A stretch of 64,000 nucleotides of DNA, from positions 138,144,897 through 138,208,896 of the forward strand of contig NC_081407.1 in the NCBI RefSeq assembly GCF_030272615.1, given 5' to 3'. Below are positions 21,466 to 34,016 of this stretch, in pieces (position 1 is the stretch's first letter; each line of letters begins with the position of its first letter). The notes under the pieces were generated by a model. It had not been told where the DNA came from. It searched no databases and saw nothing but the letters and a program-made list of their open reading frames with translations. Both the position numbers and the translations under genes were made by a program. This DNA comes from Cryptomeria japonica. Lineage: Eukaryota > Streptophyta > Pinopsida > Cupressales > Cupressaceae.

Positions 21466-22226
21466 TGTTAGGATAGCCAAAGATACTGAGGGGGGGGGAG
21501 TGAATTAGTATCTTGTCGATTAATAGATTTTCTTATCTTATTAAACAAATTGCATTCCAAAATAGTGTACCGGTAAACCAGAAATAATGCAGTAAATAAG
21601 ATCAATATCCACAACATAGAAAGAACACCATAACACAATATTTTTAATGAGGAAACCTGGTGTGGGAAAAACCTCGGTGGGATTTGTGACCCACAATATT
21701 CACTCACTGGCCAATAAATGAATATTACTTACAATAGGGGCCTGCACATGCAGGAAGGCCAACTGCCTAAAGCTCACTACTTAATTACAAAAAGAGAAGT
21801 CTCACTAACTTACAAAAATGGATTATGAAAATCCAATATCATGTACTGCTTTGGTTTAGCATCTGCTATGCCAGGTTCAATATCGGTTTAAGCTCGTACA
21901 ACTTCCATAAACCTTATTTCAAAATCTGCCTTAATATTCGCATGTTCGCATCTGCCTATTACATCTCATACATACTTACACAAATGATCTACAAGATCTC
22001 ATACTTATATGAGTATTATTACAATTCTCCTTGTCGTCTTACAAAAATATTTTACAATTAAATACAAAATATAATTAACAAAATCTTGTCGGCTGGGGTG
22101 CTGGTAATCATCTTTGCCAGTTCCTGTGTCGGTGCCTGTGCTGGTGCCATAGGATTGTAAGGTTGCCATCAATGACAATACCTTCAATCACCTACAATTT
22201 CTCATTGGAGTGTGCATTTTCCAACA
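21466..22226 (-). repeat. Element A 5' LTR (761 bp)
   Basis: The plus-strand ends are TGTTAGGATAGCC and TTTTCCAACA, next to the primer site on the left and copia pol on the right. It carries the G-run box (minus: CACTCCCCCCCCC) near 21490. It resembles the LTR at 57945-58714 along its whole length. The ORF finder's ATG at 22212 lies inside this LTR and is not a pol start. Confidence 0.9.
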
Positions 22227-24172
22227 TTACCTCAAGGATGGTTTGGGAGTAAATGCTTCATCAAAAGAGATCAGGATGGTTTGGGCAGTTTTGATTCCAG
22301 AAGTGATGGAGGTATTTTCGTTGGTTACTCAACTCACAGTAAGGCCTACAAATGCTACAAAAAAAGACTAATAAGAGTCATTGAGAGCATGAATGTGAGA
22401 GTAGATGAAGATATGCTTAAAGAAAGAAATACTCAAGCCAACTGGTATGATGATTCTGGTGATGAGGGTGAAGAAGTTCAGTCAAATAGTGAGCCAGATG
22501 ATACATCCAATAAGGTCCCCAATCAGTATATGCAGAAAAATCACCCTGAAGATCAAATTATAGGAAACAAGAATGATGGTGTACAGACTAGAACAAGACT
22601 TGCCTAGAACAATGAGCAGGTAAACTTCTGCGTCTTGACTGAAATGGAACCTAAGACATTCATTCAGGCCAACAAGAGTTAGAAATGGATAGTTGTCATG
22701 GAAGAAGAGCTGCAATAGATTGAAAAGAACAACACTTAAGAAATAGTTCCTAGATTGGTTGATAAGAATGTCATTGGCACAAAATGGGTGTACTGGAACA
22801 AGATAAATTAAGAAGGAAAGATTGTGAGACATAAGGAAAGGTTAGTGTGCAAAGGGTATTCTCAAGTAGAAGGTATTGATTTTGAAGAAACTTTTGGACC
22901 AGTAGCTAGGCTAGAAGCTATTAGGATGTTTCTTGCTTTCTCTACCTACAAGGGATATAAATTTTATCAAATGGATGTAAAATCTGCATTCCTAAATGGC
23001 AATTTAGAAGAAGAAGTCTACATGAAACAACCAGAAGGATTTATCCTCCATGATGATGAAACCTTTGTGTGTCGATTAATGAAGGCTCTATATGGTTTGA
23101 AGCAAGCTCCTAGAGGATGGTAATCAAGGTTGGATAGGTACCTAAAGGATCAAGGGTTCAGAAAAGGAAGTGCAGACAACAACTTGTACATTAAAGCAGA
23201 TGGACACCACATGATTATAGTAGTTGTATATGTAGATGACACTATTTTTGGAGGCAACAAGGACACCCTATGCAAGGACTTGGCTGATCAGATGAAATAT
23301 GATTTTGAGATGTCCATTCTCAGAGAACTGACATATTTCCTTGGCTTGTAGATTTCACAGTAGGATAAAGGGATATTTATCTCTCAAATGAAGTATGTCA
23401 AGGATATGTTGAAGAAATTTCAAATGGAAGATAACAAACTGGTAAGTACCCCCATGGTGACCATATGCAATTTGAGCAAGGAAGATGAATCACCAGTAGT
23501 GGATCAGCCATGATTGGTAGTTTGTTGTATCTTACTGCCTCTAAACCGAACATAGTGCAAGCACTGTGCATGGTAGCAAGATTTCAGGTAGGACCTAAAC
23601 AATCACATATGAATGCAGTAAGAATAATATTTAGGTATCTACAAGAAACCCTCAGTTATGGATTATGGTACCCTAAGAAAAGAGATTTCACTTTGAAAGC
23701 CTTTATTGATGTTGATTTGGCAGGTTGCATTGATGACTAGAAGAGCACAAGTGGTGGTGCATTCTTTCTAGGTGACCAGTTGATTTCATGGCATAGCAAG
23801 AAGCAGGATTCAATTTCTCTATCCACTGTTGAAGTAGAATATATTTTTGCTACTACATGCTTCTCTCAAGTGTTATGGATGAAGCAGACCCTCAAGGATA
23901 TTCAGTTAGATTTATCTGATCCTATTCCCATCCAGTGTGATAATTCAAGTGCCATTAATATATCAAAGAACCTGGTTATCCACTCAAGGACAAAGCATAT
24001 TTCTATCAAATGTCATTTTCTTAGAAAGAAGGTTGAAGGGCGGGAAATAATGATGGAATATGTCTCTACAAGTGAACAAGTGATAGACATTTTCACAAAA
24101 CCATTACCGGTAAGCTCTTTTGAGTACCCAAGAAACAAGTTAGGAGTTGTGTCACCTGCTTCATGCACTTAA
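22227..24172 (+). pseudogene. Copia pol: integrase C-terminus, reverse transcriptase, RNase H (broken)
   Basis: The integrase tail is recognised by FGSKCFIKR and GGIFVGYSTHSKAY. RT (RVT_2 type) has [45 protein letters not shown] and the active site VVYVDDTIF. RNase H has DVDLAGCIDD, LISWHSKKQDSISLSTVEVEY and the terminal TDIFTKPL-type motif (VIDIFTKPLP). At least seven in-frame stops lie between 22605 and 23354. A frameshift near 23505 moves the RNase H to another frame. Stops such as GW-TAG fall where the family has Trp or Gln. It is inactive in this copy but would have been the enzyme source for related elements. Confidence 0.92.
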
Positions 24173-24449
24173 TCTTGTATGGAGAACTATGGTTCATGGG
24201 GAGTCTATAGTTATATTTGTATCTCTTGAAACACGTGTTGTTCACAGGGAGAGTTCAAGAATTTATACATCTATGTCGGTGGTAATCACAAAGAGTAGCT
24301 TTTCCAAAGGTGGATAATACACTGTATAACTAATGGAGAATGAATTAGATGAAGGGATTCCCTGACCCTTTGTCATTGTTATCAAAGGGGGAGAAAATGA
24401 GCCTGTTGAAAGAGAAAAGTGTGTTGACATCAATGCCAAAGGGGGAGAT
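24173..24449 (+). promoter_or_regulatory. Element F 3' UTR with polypurine tract
   Basis: No coding capacity. It ends in the polypurine tract AAAGGGGGAGAT at 24438-24449, directly before the 3' LTR, which primes plus-strand DNA synthesis. A second, similar purine run lies near 24384-24394. Confidence 0.8.
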
Positions 24450-26178
24450 TATTAGCATTGTGTTGTCATTGATGTAAACTGGTATGGGATGATATTCGAC
24501 AAGTGTTGGAAACTGGTATGAGATGTCAATCAGTAGGTATGATCCTGGTATGCAGAAGCATGTAGGAGAATGTCTACTGGCATGGGACATGAAGATTGAG
24601 ATGTATCAATGTGAGATAGTTGGAATGTTGGATTCATGAAGATTACTAGTCTGCAAACAATAAGGAGATTCACTGGTGAGCACGTATGAACATGGAGAAG
24701 ATAAACCAATGGAGTGAATTATCTGAGTGAATGGTTGTTGGATCACATGAAGTATGGACACAGAACCGAAAGTAATCCAATTCAATATGATCTATCAATG
24801 GGAAGGAGAAAAAATATCATGAAGGTCTACCAGTAGGATATATGAACCAGTAAGGTCCTTAACACTGGTCGTGTGTTTTGGTCGGTGAATGAGATCAAAC
24901 CAACATAGCAGATTGGGTTGAGTTGGATGGCGACTGAGGATGACATGTAGACACCATGTGGCATGCATGCAATGGTAGGCAAACCATCCATCGACATGTT
25001 AGGTGATGAGTAGGTCAACATTAAATGAGGAACCCATAAATCATGGATTGATGATAGAAGAGTGCGGCTTGAGGTAGATCAAGTTGCAGGCGTTTCTTGG
25101 TTATTTTGATCAAGAAGGACAAATCCAATCTTTGTGCTTGTTGGTCAAAGGAAACAACTGAGGCATTAATGGTGATTGACAGATCAAGGCCGAAAAACAT
25201 GTTGTAGGTTGCTAAATATAGAAAGTATGTATAGATGTCTTCTGAAGTGGTGGTGATGTTTCATCTAATGCAGATCATAAATCAAGGAGATGATATCTTA
25301 TTATATTTGATACGGATTCACTCGATGGTGAAAAACCCTAACATGCCATGTTTGAATGTTGGTTTTGGCGAGAACAATTAAGTATAAATATGCAAACTGA
25401 AGATTGAAGGAGATGATGCTAGATCCAGATAAAGAGAGAGTAACTAAGAGAGTAGAGAGTTATCAAAGAGAAGATTAAAAGCATCTAAGTGTTGGAGCTA
25501 ACTAATAGAAAAGTTGAACCGGTAAGAGGGGTTATTAGAGGTTTTATTGATAAGGTTAGAGCGACCAGGAAGCTACCAAAAAGGATAAAAATTGGGTGAA
25601 TCAACAAGGGAGATTCAAGAAGAAAGATACTAAAAGTGAAGGAGAAAAGAAAGTGTACTAATGGAGGTTATGCAAGACATAATCAGGGCAGAAAGAGAAT
25701 AAATAGAGGATAGTGAACCGACGAAGAAATGAGCAAAGGAGAACCATTAGAGAAGAGTTAAACCAGTGAATTATTTTGATTGCAAGAGTTACAAAATTCA
25801 TTTGTAACAAGGCTACACCTATTGTATTGATATAATCTATTGTATTTCATTGAGTTGGAGCTCAATGCAGGGGTTGGTTCTCCTTGGGTTAGTGCCCTAA
25901 AAGTTGTAAAAAAAAAATTTCATTATGAGGCTGGATTGAAGTAGTAGAGTCCAACATCATTTCTCACTGAGGTTTTTCCCACATTGGGTTTTCCTTGTAT
26001 ACTCGGTGTTATGTGTTGTGTGTCTTGATCTGTTTGTATTTGAATACTTTCCTTATCTCATCGGTATATTATCCTTGTGTTTGATTTACTAACCGGTACG
26101 AAGAGTTAGGTTGAATAAGTTTAGAATATTGGGAACCACTGATTCACCCCCCCTCTTAGTGGTACATTGTACTCAACA
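24450..26178 (+). repeat. Element F 3' LTR (1729 bp)
   Basis: It starts TATTAGCATTG right after the polypurine tract (TG mutated to TA) and ends GTACATTGTACTCAACA. A TATA box (TATAAATA) is at 25383-25390. The TTCACCCCCCC box lies at 26143-26153, about 35 bases from the 3' end. Confidence 0.82.
25383..25390 (+). promoter_or_regulatory. TATA box, element F 3' LTR
   Basis: AAGTATAAATATGC on the plus strand is a good TATA match, about 930 bases into the LTR and in the element's own orientation. Confidence 0.55.
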
Positions 26179-26540
26179 ATTATGTGTCTTTATCAAATGC
26201 ATAAGTTGAGTATAGTGTAGCTGCATCATCTTTCTCTTAGATACTTTGGATGAAACAAACATTGAAGGATATTGGTGTGATGTTTGATGAGCCTATTTCA
26301 ATCATGTGTGATACAATACAAGTATAATAAATATCTCTAATAATTTAGTACAACATTCCAAAATAAAGCATATCTCTATTCAATATCATTTCTTAAGGGA
26401 GAAGGTGTTGGACAATGAAGTAAAGTTGGGATATGTTCCTACAAAAGTGCAAGTTGCGGATATCTTTAGGAAGTCTCTCTGCAAAGATATTTTTTAGTAT
26501 CTCCAATAGAATTTGAGGGTACTACCCCTTCCTAGTTTGA
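26179..26540 (+). pseudogene. Copia RNase H C-terminal remnant of element E
   Basis: Recognisable pieces are EYSVAASSFS, ILWMKQTLKDIGVMFDEPI and KHISIQYHFLREKV, then VADIFRKSLC, matching the end of copia RNase H. At least one frameshift near 26320 and stops near 26260 and 26500 break it. Its 5' part was lost where element F abuts at 26178. Confidence 0.8.
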
Positions 26541-26778
26541 ACTAGTGCATTTTGGTAGTGCATTAGTCCAGGGAACTTCATGCATATTCTTAGTCTGGGC
26601 TAATCTTTTGAGGCTTCCTCTTACGGGGAGTTGTATGGATTCTAAGCTGAGTTGTTGCTTACCTTTGTCTTTGATGTCGAAGGGGGATATATAGTCATTT
26701 TTTTAAGGGGGCGAGATTTAAAATATGTGATTTGTGTTTGTCGTTGATGAATGTTTCCATCAATGACAAAGGGGAGAT
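26541..26778 (+). promoter_or_regulatory. Element E 3' UTR and polypurine tract
   Basis: Non-coding. It has two purine-rich runs, GAAGGGGGATATATAG near 26681 and AAAGGGGAGAT at 26768-26778. The second immediately precedes the LTR's TG. Confidence 0.75.
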
Positions 26779-27152
26779 TGTTGCAAATGTGAAGTTGATG
26801 GTGTATAAGTATGGTTGTCATTGATGTCAACATATTGATTTTGTGATTCAGTGAGTGGATTGTGGTCCACATTTTTTATATATTGTAGATGTGTACAGGA
26901 TGTGTTGGTACGTTGTTGGATATTGCCTTGATATGCTATTATTACATTTTGGTGGTCTGAAAGTTGTTCTTCAAAAGTATGCTAAGTGATGATGATGTTT
27001 TTTGGTAGAGTTTGGAAAGCTCATGATTCTCCACAAATTTTTTATTTTGTTGATGAGATTTTGGATTTATGTTATTCATGTATTCATCTTTAATATTATA
27101 ATTTGGAACATGATGATGAGCTCTAGAGTCATGGTTGTTGATATGTTTATTT
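26779..27152 (+). repeat. Element E 3' LTR, first segment
   Basis: From TGTTGCAAATG after the polypurine tract to the target site TATTT of the solo LTR. The sequence resumes after 28026. Confidence 0.8.
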
Positions 27153-28021
27153 TGTTAGATACTTGATCAATCCCAAAGACACTGAGAGGGGGGGGGTTGA
27201 ATCAGGGTCTAACCGGTGATTGATAGATTTAAACTTGTTTGCAACTTTATAACCCAAATTAATATATCGGTAAACAAGTAATAATGCAATAAAGAGAAAT
27301 AACAGTATAATCATCAATGCACACCATAACATAGATATTTTGGTGAGGAAACCTGATAGGGGAAAAACCTCGATGGGATTTGTGACCCACAATATTTACT
27401 CACTGACCAATATGAATAAATATTACTTATACAATAGGGGCCTGCACATGCAGGAAGACCAACATCCTAGAGCTCATTGCTCAATACAAAAATGGAGTCA
27501 CACTAACTACACAATTGGATGATTAAATCCAATGACAATGTACTACTCAAAATAGCATCTGCAATGCTGGATTCAGTGCCGGTTTAAGATTTGTCAAATA
27601 CCTCTACCATAAACCTTGCTTCACTCTGCTCTTCTTTTATTCGCTTATAAAATAGTTACATCATAATGTATATACAATTATTCGCTCTCATATACCTCTT
27701 ACATTAATTACCTATATACATTTACTTGCATCTTTTTATACAAAATGACCTATACAATCTCATACATATATGATTCTTTACAATACATCATGTCGGCTAT
27801 ACAATAATATTACAATACAAAACAATATAATTTCCATGTTGGTTAGGAGTGTCGGTAAGATCTTCTGTCGGTGTAGACTGCATGCCGGTGAGAATAACTT
27901 GTAGTGCCTATCGGTGTTGGTAGATGATGTCAGTTGCTGGTATAACCTGTGAACCATGTTACCAGTTGGTTGCCATCAATGACAACACCAACTATTCTCA
28001 TCTGAGTGTATAATGCCTACA
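27153..28021 (-). mobile_element. Solo LTR (869 bp) with TATTT target duplication
   Basis: It begins TGTTAGATACTTG and ends AATGCCTACA, flanked on both sides by TATTT (27148-27152 and 28022-28026). The C/G-run box near its left end (GAGAGGGGGGGG) gives minus orientation. It is related in layout, but not closely in sequence, to the A and D LTRs. It has no internal sequence, so it is a product of LTR-LTR recombination. Confidence 0.93.
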
Positions 28022-28026
28022 TATTT

Positions 28027-28650
28027 TGGGTCTGGTTGAACTTGAATAGTTCTATTTTTGTTTCAGCATTTATGGCATATGTATAACATGTTATTTTGAT
28101 CGATGATATGATGTGGTGTGGTCCACTTCTCATTCCTTTCCACTATGAGAATGTTTAGTATAGACCTATTTCAAATTGTGTTTTGGTGAATTGTTCTTTT
28201 GGTCGACTTTGGGAGATTCTTAATTCAAAAGATCAGTATAAATTGAGGATGATTGTAATGTGAAAATGTAATGGAAGTAAGTCGACTGAAAAGGAAGCTC
28301 TATTTTTTGTGAATGTGTGCAAGGTTTTTAATAATTGAGGTTAAGTAGTGAATATTTTGTGTTGTTGTTGTTTTCCACTGGAGGAAATGAGCAAAAGGTT
28401 TCTTCTAGCATTGTAACATTGTGGCAATTGTGTTTCTGTGGTGGATTCTTTCTTTTTCCTTCTTCTTCTTTTGGGTAGTGAGCCCTTTTTTGTTTGGCGG
28501 TTGTAGCTCTAAAGGGAGGCCACCTACAGTAAGCCACCCTTTGTAAAAATGACCTTAACTAGTATCACTCTAATAGGTATTTCATAATTGATAATTAGCA
28601 TTCTCTGTGGTTTTTCTGTCTTTGGGTTTTCCATGTATATCTGGTGTTCT
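28027..28650 (+). repeat. Element E 3' LTR, middle segment
   Basis: LTR sequence between the solo LTR and element B, ending at the GTTCT target site (28646-28650). It includes GGGTTTTCCATGTATATCTG, a typical stretch near the 3' end of copia LTRs. The minus ORF at 28328-28537 has no domain. Confidence 0.75.
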
Positions 28651-29615
28651 TGTTGGCAATTGACACTCATCTGGTGGTTTCTGGTGGCTGATTATTGGTT
28701 GAGGGTTGTCATTAATGGCAAATCTTCATAGATATTTGATTTGGTGGTCATAATTCTTCTTATCTAGAAGCAAGTGTTAATCGATAGCCTATTAACTGAT
28801 ATTTCAGGAAGAACAAAGCATTTTTGGTCCGGAAGCATTTTGGTGATTGCAGTGCATTGAATCATGTTTAGGATGATTGGGTTGACATAGAAATGTCATT
28901 TTTTTATTGTTTTGGTGATCCACATTTATCCTTTGGGATCCGGTCAAGTCGACATGAGACTACACATTACACTAGATGGCCAACAAGGTAAATGACCTAT
29001 TTTGTGATTGCTGGTATATAAGTTTGGTGCAGATGATCTTTTGGGTGTATGATGCGATTATATGCATGTGAGTGGTGATCAAGAATTATTTGTAGCATAG
29101 TTTCACGTGTGCATTCTTGATCTGGTAGCTGACTAAGAGTGTGAACAGGGAGAACAGAGTTGAACAAAGAAGGTGATCCGGTAAGTATTTTTAGCACTCA
29201 ACCAAAACTCGTCCAAGTATTTCAAATGCTATTTTAGAGTTCATTTACTGTAATTAATCACTGTAACTAATTTCTAAGTTAGCAAGACTTCCCTGAGGGT
29301 TGTAGTCTTTTAGGTTATTGTAATTGAGCAGTGAGCTATAGGTAGTGTGCCTAAATGCCTGTGCATTACCATATTGTAATATTGTTTTTCTACTAGACAT
29401 AGTGGAAGAATATTGTGTGTTCAAATCCAACTATATTTTTTCCAATTTGGGTTTCCACATAAAAATTTGGTGTTATGCTTTTGTGGTTGATTGTTATATG
29501 TTTCTGCATTTCAGTTTCAAGTGTTTTCTTCTGGTGGTTTAAAGTTAAGTTTGAAAATCTACTAATCGGTAGATCACTGATTCACCCCCCCTCTTAGTGA
29601 TCCTTGATTTCTACA
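28651..29615 (+). repeat. Element B 5' LTR
   Basis: It begins TGTTGGCAATTGACAC and ends CTTGATTTCTACA. A TATA box, TATATAAG, is at 29015-29022 and the TTCACCCCCCCTCTTAGTG box at 29581-29599. Confidence 0.92.
29015..29022 (+). promoter_or_regulatory. TATA box, element B 5' LTR
   Basis: GGTATATAAGTTTGG on the plus strand. The same sequence is preserved in the 3' LTR near 36900, which supports function in the ancestor. Confidence 0.65.
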
Positions 29616-29617
29616 AT

Positions 29618-29629
29618 TAGTATCAGAGC
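29618..29629 (+). promoter_or_regulatory. tRNA-Met(i) primer-binding site, element B
   Basis: TTAGTATCAGAGCC matches the primer site TGGTATCAGAGC except for one G-to-A change, two bases after the LTR end. Confidence 0.88.
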
Positions 29630-29689
29630 CTAGTTCCTCAGAGGAATATTAACCGCTTAAGGAAGGTCTAGGAGATTAAATCAATTGAT

Positions 29690-30847
29690 TCTGGTTTTCA
29701 AAGACAACTCTATGTGGCACTTGAGGATCTTGATGCAACTAGAAATGAGATCAGTACCTTGAAGAAAAACCTGAATGATGTTGATGATTTCATTAATGAC
29801 TTGAAGGATCAAGTGAATACTTAAAGAGACAAGAGGAAAGAATTGATGGACAAGATGAAGGAGAAAGAAGATCAGATCATGGAATACTAGGATAAAGCTA
29901 ATGAAGTTAAAAAGCTTGAAAGAGAGAATGTTGCCTTGAAGAATGAGATGCAATCTATTTTGATCAGGCTGACTAAGGAGATTGTGGACTAGAAAAAGAA
30001 TGAAGATAATCTAGCACAATCATTGAAGGAAAGACCTGATGAATGCTTCAGTCTTACCTATGAGAATGATTAGTTAAAGCTTGAATTGACACTGTCAAGG
30101 AATAATGGTTAAGAACTTGAAAGATAAATTGCTACCTTAAGAGATGAACTTGCTACTACTAATGACTACAAAAACAAATTCAAAGCTAGCTCAGCAAAGT
30201 GTGATGAGATGTTGGAAAGTCAAAGACATGGAAAGGACATGAGAGGACTTGCATTTGAGAAAGGTGAACCCTCAGGATCTAGGCAAAGCAATACAAAACC
30301 TTATTAGAAGAAGAGAAAGAATCCTCCGGCAAGGCAACCTAATGCTCATAAATTAAATGGTAGATGCTTTACTTGCAATAAATTCGGTCATATGGCAAAT
30401 AAATGTAGAATTATGATTAATAATGGAATGAACAACATGAATAATGCTCCTACCTTTATCGATCAGTGTTTCATATGCAATAATTTTGTTCACAAGTCAA
30501 ATATGTGTAGAACAATAATGAATAACTTCCAAAACAAAATATATCATGCTTGTGGGATGTTTGGACATATCTCTAACCAATGTAGGATGAGACCAAATAA
30601 AATGAACTTCAGACCTATTAAGAATAATGTTGTTTTCCATGCATGCAACAAAATCGCTCACATTGCAAAGTACCGTAGAAGCAAGAACAGTGTTCCGATA
30701 GACAAGAGAAAATCAGATGAGAAGGAAAAATTGAAGGTAGAAGAGATCAAAGACAAGAATGAGAATATGTGGGTTAGAAAAGATGAATCCAAAGCAGAAA
30801 ATGGATTTGCACTTGAATCCGGTGTAGGATCTTCATCCGGTAACTAG
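29690..30847 (+). pseudogene. Element B ORF1: coiled-coil, zinc-knuckle gag-like protein, decayed
   Basis: The helical part (29700-30240) is Lys/Glu/Asp-rich with heptad character and about nine stops. The C-terminal open stretch from about 30310 holds four tandem knuckles. The first is intact (CFTCNKFGHMANKC), the second has Val for the conserved Gly (CFICNNFVHKSNMC), the third has lost its first Cys (YHACGMFGHISNQC), and the fourth is degenerate (FHACNKIAHIAKYR). A Lys/Glu-rich tail ends at TAG 30845-30847. It is a homologue of ORF1 in A, C and D. Confidence 0.82.
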
Positions 30848-31606
30848 GGCTTTATGCCTTAGGGGGAACTTCTCATGCAGATTCTAAGAACCCCCTCTTC
30901 GGTGATCTGCAATCAATTTTGAAAGCTTGCAGAAGGCCTAAATCATGAATGCAGATGTTATCTAGAAGTTTCAGAGAAGATTTGATGCTCTGGTAAGCGA
31001 CTCTATGAAAATTATGGTAATCAGTTGTAGCATTTATTGCAGTGCAGAATTAGATTTTCAAAAGATAAAAAGGCATTTGACAACTTCATTTGTCACAATG
31101 CGATCAAGTGAATAGTGTAGAGAAACAAAGAAAAGTGATTTGATCATTTCCACAATGATTTTAGTGATCCTAAAGAAAATTTCAACGCTCAGTTGCAAAT
31201 CTAGGTATTTATCTATTTAGGATTTCAATTTCTGCAAACCCTAAAATGCAAAATGACTTCAACTTCTAGTGTTTCTACCCCTTTGGTGGTCGAGATTAAG
31301 GACAGGGCCAAACTTGAATTCAAGAAACACCCTTTCAAGTCAATTGAGGATGATCTGGAAGGTGCATTTTCTTCGGTACCCTACGACGTGCTTCATAATG
31401 AAGATATTAGGAAACACATCCACTATGATCTTGAGGAACTTGGAAATGTAGATATGATGGACTTGTAAATGACACACTTGACAAACAGTTTGGGAAATCT
31501 CAAACCTGAGTACAAAGTTCTTCAGGACAAGGGTTTTTTGCAGTTCGTCCATTTCCCACTATTCGACGAAGCAGAGTGGATTCGGTACATTCTCAGTCAG
31601 ATTCAT

Positions 31607-32896
31607 GACAAATTCATATGGCTTGATAGGATACACAAGATTGTGAAATAGGTGATCCAAGGTGTGACATGCCTCAATGAGTCTTGTGAAGTACCTAGCC
31701 TGAGGAAGGTGTCGAATGACACGGTGATAGCAACCACTAGTTCCAAATTTGACTGCAGATCAATGAATATCAACTATATTTTGGAGAATGATGTGAATTT
31801 TGCATCAATGGTGGTTGTTTACAAGGTTTACCAGTCAAGTAGACACAACTCAATCTCTGATATTGCTATTTACTCTTCGTATTAGATGCTAAAAGATGAC
31901 AAAAGGTATGACCTATGCACAATCCTCCTCAATGAGTTATTAAGCAATTTGAAGAAAATTAAGCAAGATAAGAAGCACGCCTTCAAATATGGAACTCTTC
32001 TTATCTTCTTGGCCTTATACTTCTTGAATGACAAATTCATATGGCTTGATAGGCTGCACAAGATTATGAAATAGGTGATCCAAGGTGTGACATGCCTCAA
32101 TGAGTCTTGTGAAGTACCTAGCCTAAGGAAGGTGTCAAATGACATGGTGATAGCAACCACTAGTTCCAAATTTGACTGCAGATCAATGAATATCAACTAT
32201 ATTTTGGAGAATGATGTGAATTTTGCATCAATGGTGGTTGTTTACAAGGTTTACCAGTCAAGTAGACACAACTCAATCTCTGATATTGCTATTTACTCTT
32301 CGTATTAGATGCTAAAAGATGACAAAAGGTATGACCTGTGCACAATCCTCCTCAATGAGTTATTAAGCAATTTGAAGAAAATTAAGCAAGATAAGAAGCA
32401 CACCTTCAAATATGGAACTCTTCTTATCTTCTTGGCCTTATACTTCTTGAATGACAAATTCATATGGCTTGATAGGCTACACAAGATTATGAAATAGGTG
32501 ATCCAAGGTGTGACATGCCTCAATGATTCTTGTGAAGTACCTAGCCTGAGGAAGGTGTCGAATGACATGGCGATAGCAACCACTAGTTCCAAATTTGACT
32601 ACAAATCAATGAATATCAACTATATTTTGGAGAATGATGTGAATTTTACATCAATGGTGGTTGTTTACAAGGTTTACCAGTCAAGTAGACACAACTCAAT
32701 CTCTGATATTGCTATTTACTCTTCATATTAGATGCTAAAAGATGACAAAAGGTATGACCTGTGCACAATCCTCCTCAATGAGTTATTAAGCAATTTGAAG
32801 AAAATTAAGCAAGATAAGAAGAAAATTAAGCAAGATAAGAAGCACACCTTCAAATATGGAACTCTTCTTATCTTCTTGGCCTTATACTTCTTGAAT
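31607..32896 (+). repeat. Tandem triplication, 423-bp unit, inside element B ORF2
   Basis: GACAAATTCATATGGCTTGA starts at 31607, 32030 and 32453, exactly 423 bp apart, and each unit ends in CTTGAAT. The units are near-identical. All three carry the same two TAG stops: after the HKI(V/M)K motif and after IYSSY. The third copy has an extra 21-bp duplication (AAGAAAATTAAGCAAGATAA unit). 423 bp is 141 codons, so the reading frame is preserved across copies. Confidence 0.97.
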
Positions 32897-34016
32897 GAGA
32901 TACCCGGTGTGATAGGGAAGGTCCAATGGGCCTATGATAGATCAGTGGCAATGTAGATTAAAGAAGGATTGTGGGGAATTAGAGATGCAATAATGAGAAT
33001 ATCTGCTCTCTAGGGATAGTTAAAATATTTCCAAGCAACAATGAAAAGTAGAGAGAGAATCCCTAAGGAAATTTTGGAAAAGTATGAGCAAACCATTTGC
33101 TTCATGATAGACAAAGATCAATTCCAAATGGAAGCGGTGGAACCCAAAATAGTATGGATCATGCCTATGGGGTATGAAGTTGACTCCATTACACTTGAGG
33201 CATATTCTCAACACCTATTGAGTCAACTAGTGGACCCTAAGGAAGGGAGATTAAGAACATTCAATGAGAAAGACCTTGAATTACATAGACAATTCACTAC
33301 ACATACTAGAAAAAGGAAAGTTACAAAGATGGTTGAGGAGGTGGCAACTCAGATGGGAATCACCCAGGAGGAAGTGAACAAAGAAAGAGAAAGATATGCA
33401 CAGAAAGAGGCCAAAGAGGAAACCAAGAAGCCTAAGTTTGATTTGGTTCCCTCCAAGGTCAAACTTAAAGAGACCAAGTCTTCTCCTACTCCAGTGGTAT
33501 CATCTTCAGGACCTAGCTCATCTGAGAAAGGTGTATTGAAGTAGAAGGAGAATCCCAAGAGGACTTATGTTGTTGTGTCTCTAGTGGCTTCTGAAATAGA
33601 GTCTGATGAGGAAGCAGGAAAGGTGAAGAAGAGAGGTGTTTTTTTTAGAGTGGTGAGGAAGTCGTAGTCCGGTGGAGCCCAACAAAGCAAGAAAGAAAAA
33701 TCTGATCCTGCCCCTACTAGAAGACCCACGAGAGAAAGAAAGGTTAAAATTCAACCTGAGTCTAATAACAAACAAGGTAAATCTACATCTGTTCCTTCAG
33801 TATTTGCAGATCAGTTGATTGATGAGATAATTGTAGATGGCAATCTAAATAATATTGGAGAGTATTATGTAAATTTGAATGAGGTTGATTAGAGAAAGGT
33901 AGAAGAAGCAGTTGTATTATATTTACACAATTTTAGTAAAATATTAGTTGAGCTGGAGAAGACCATTCCCAAGGATTTTTATAATTTTACTGATGCAAGG
34001 AGAATGATGCAGTCAA

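Larger units (their letters stand above)
17166..22226 (-). mobile_element. Element A: non-autonomous copia-type LTR element, 3' end truncated
   Basis: The minus-strand order is 5' LTR (21466-22226), tRNA-Met primer site, gag-like ORF1, ORF2. The 3' end of ORF2 and the 3' LTR are missing: the sequence breaks at 17166 against the inverted Tat scrap. There is no protease, integrase or RT. The LTR family is the same as at 57945-58714. At the right it is joined directly to copia pol at 22227, so it probably inserted into that element. Confidence 0.85.
22227..26178 (+). mobile_element. Element F: 3' part of a Ty1/copia element
   Basis: Plus strand. It holds the integrase C-terminus, RT and RNase H, then a short 3' UTR, a polypurine tract and a 3' LTR (24450-26178). 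The 5' half is missing: element A abuts it at 22227. The order integrase before RT is diagnostic of Ty1/copia. No envelope-like ORF lies between RNase H and the LTR. Confidence 0.9.
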
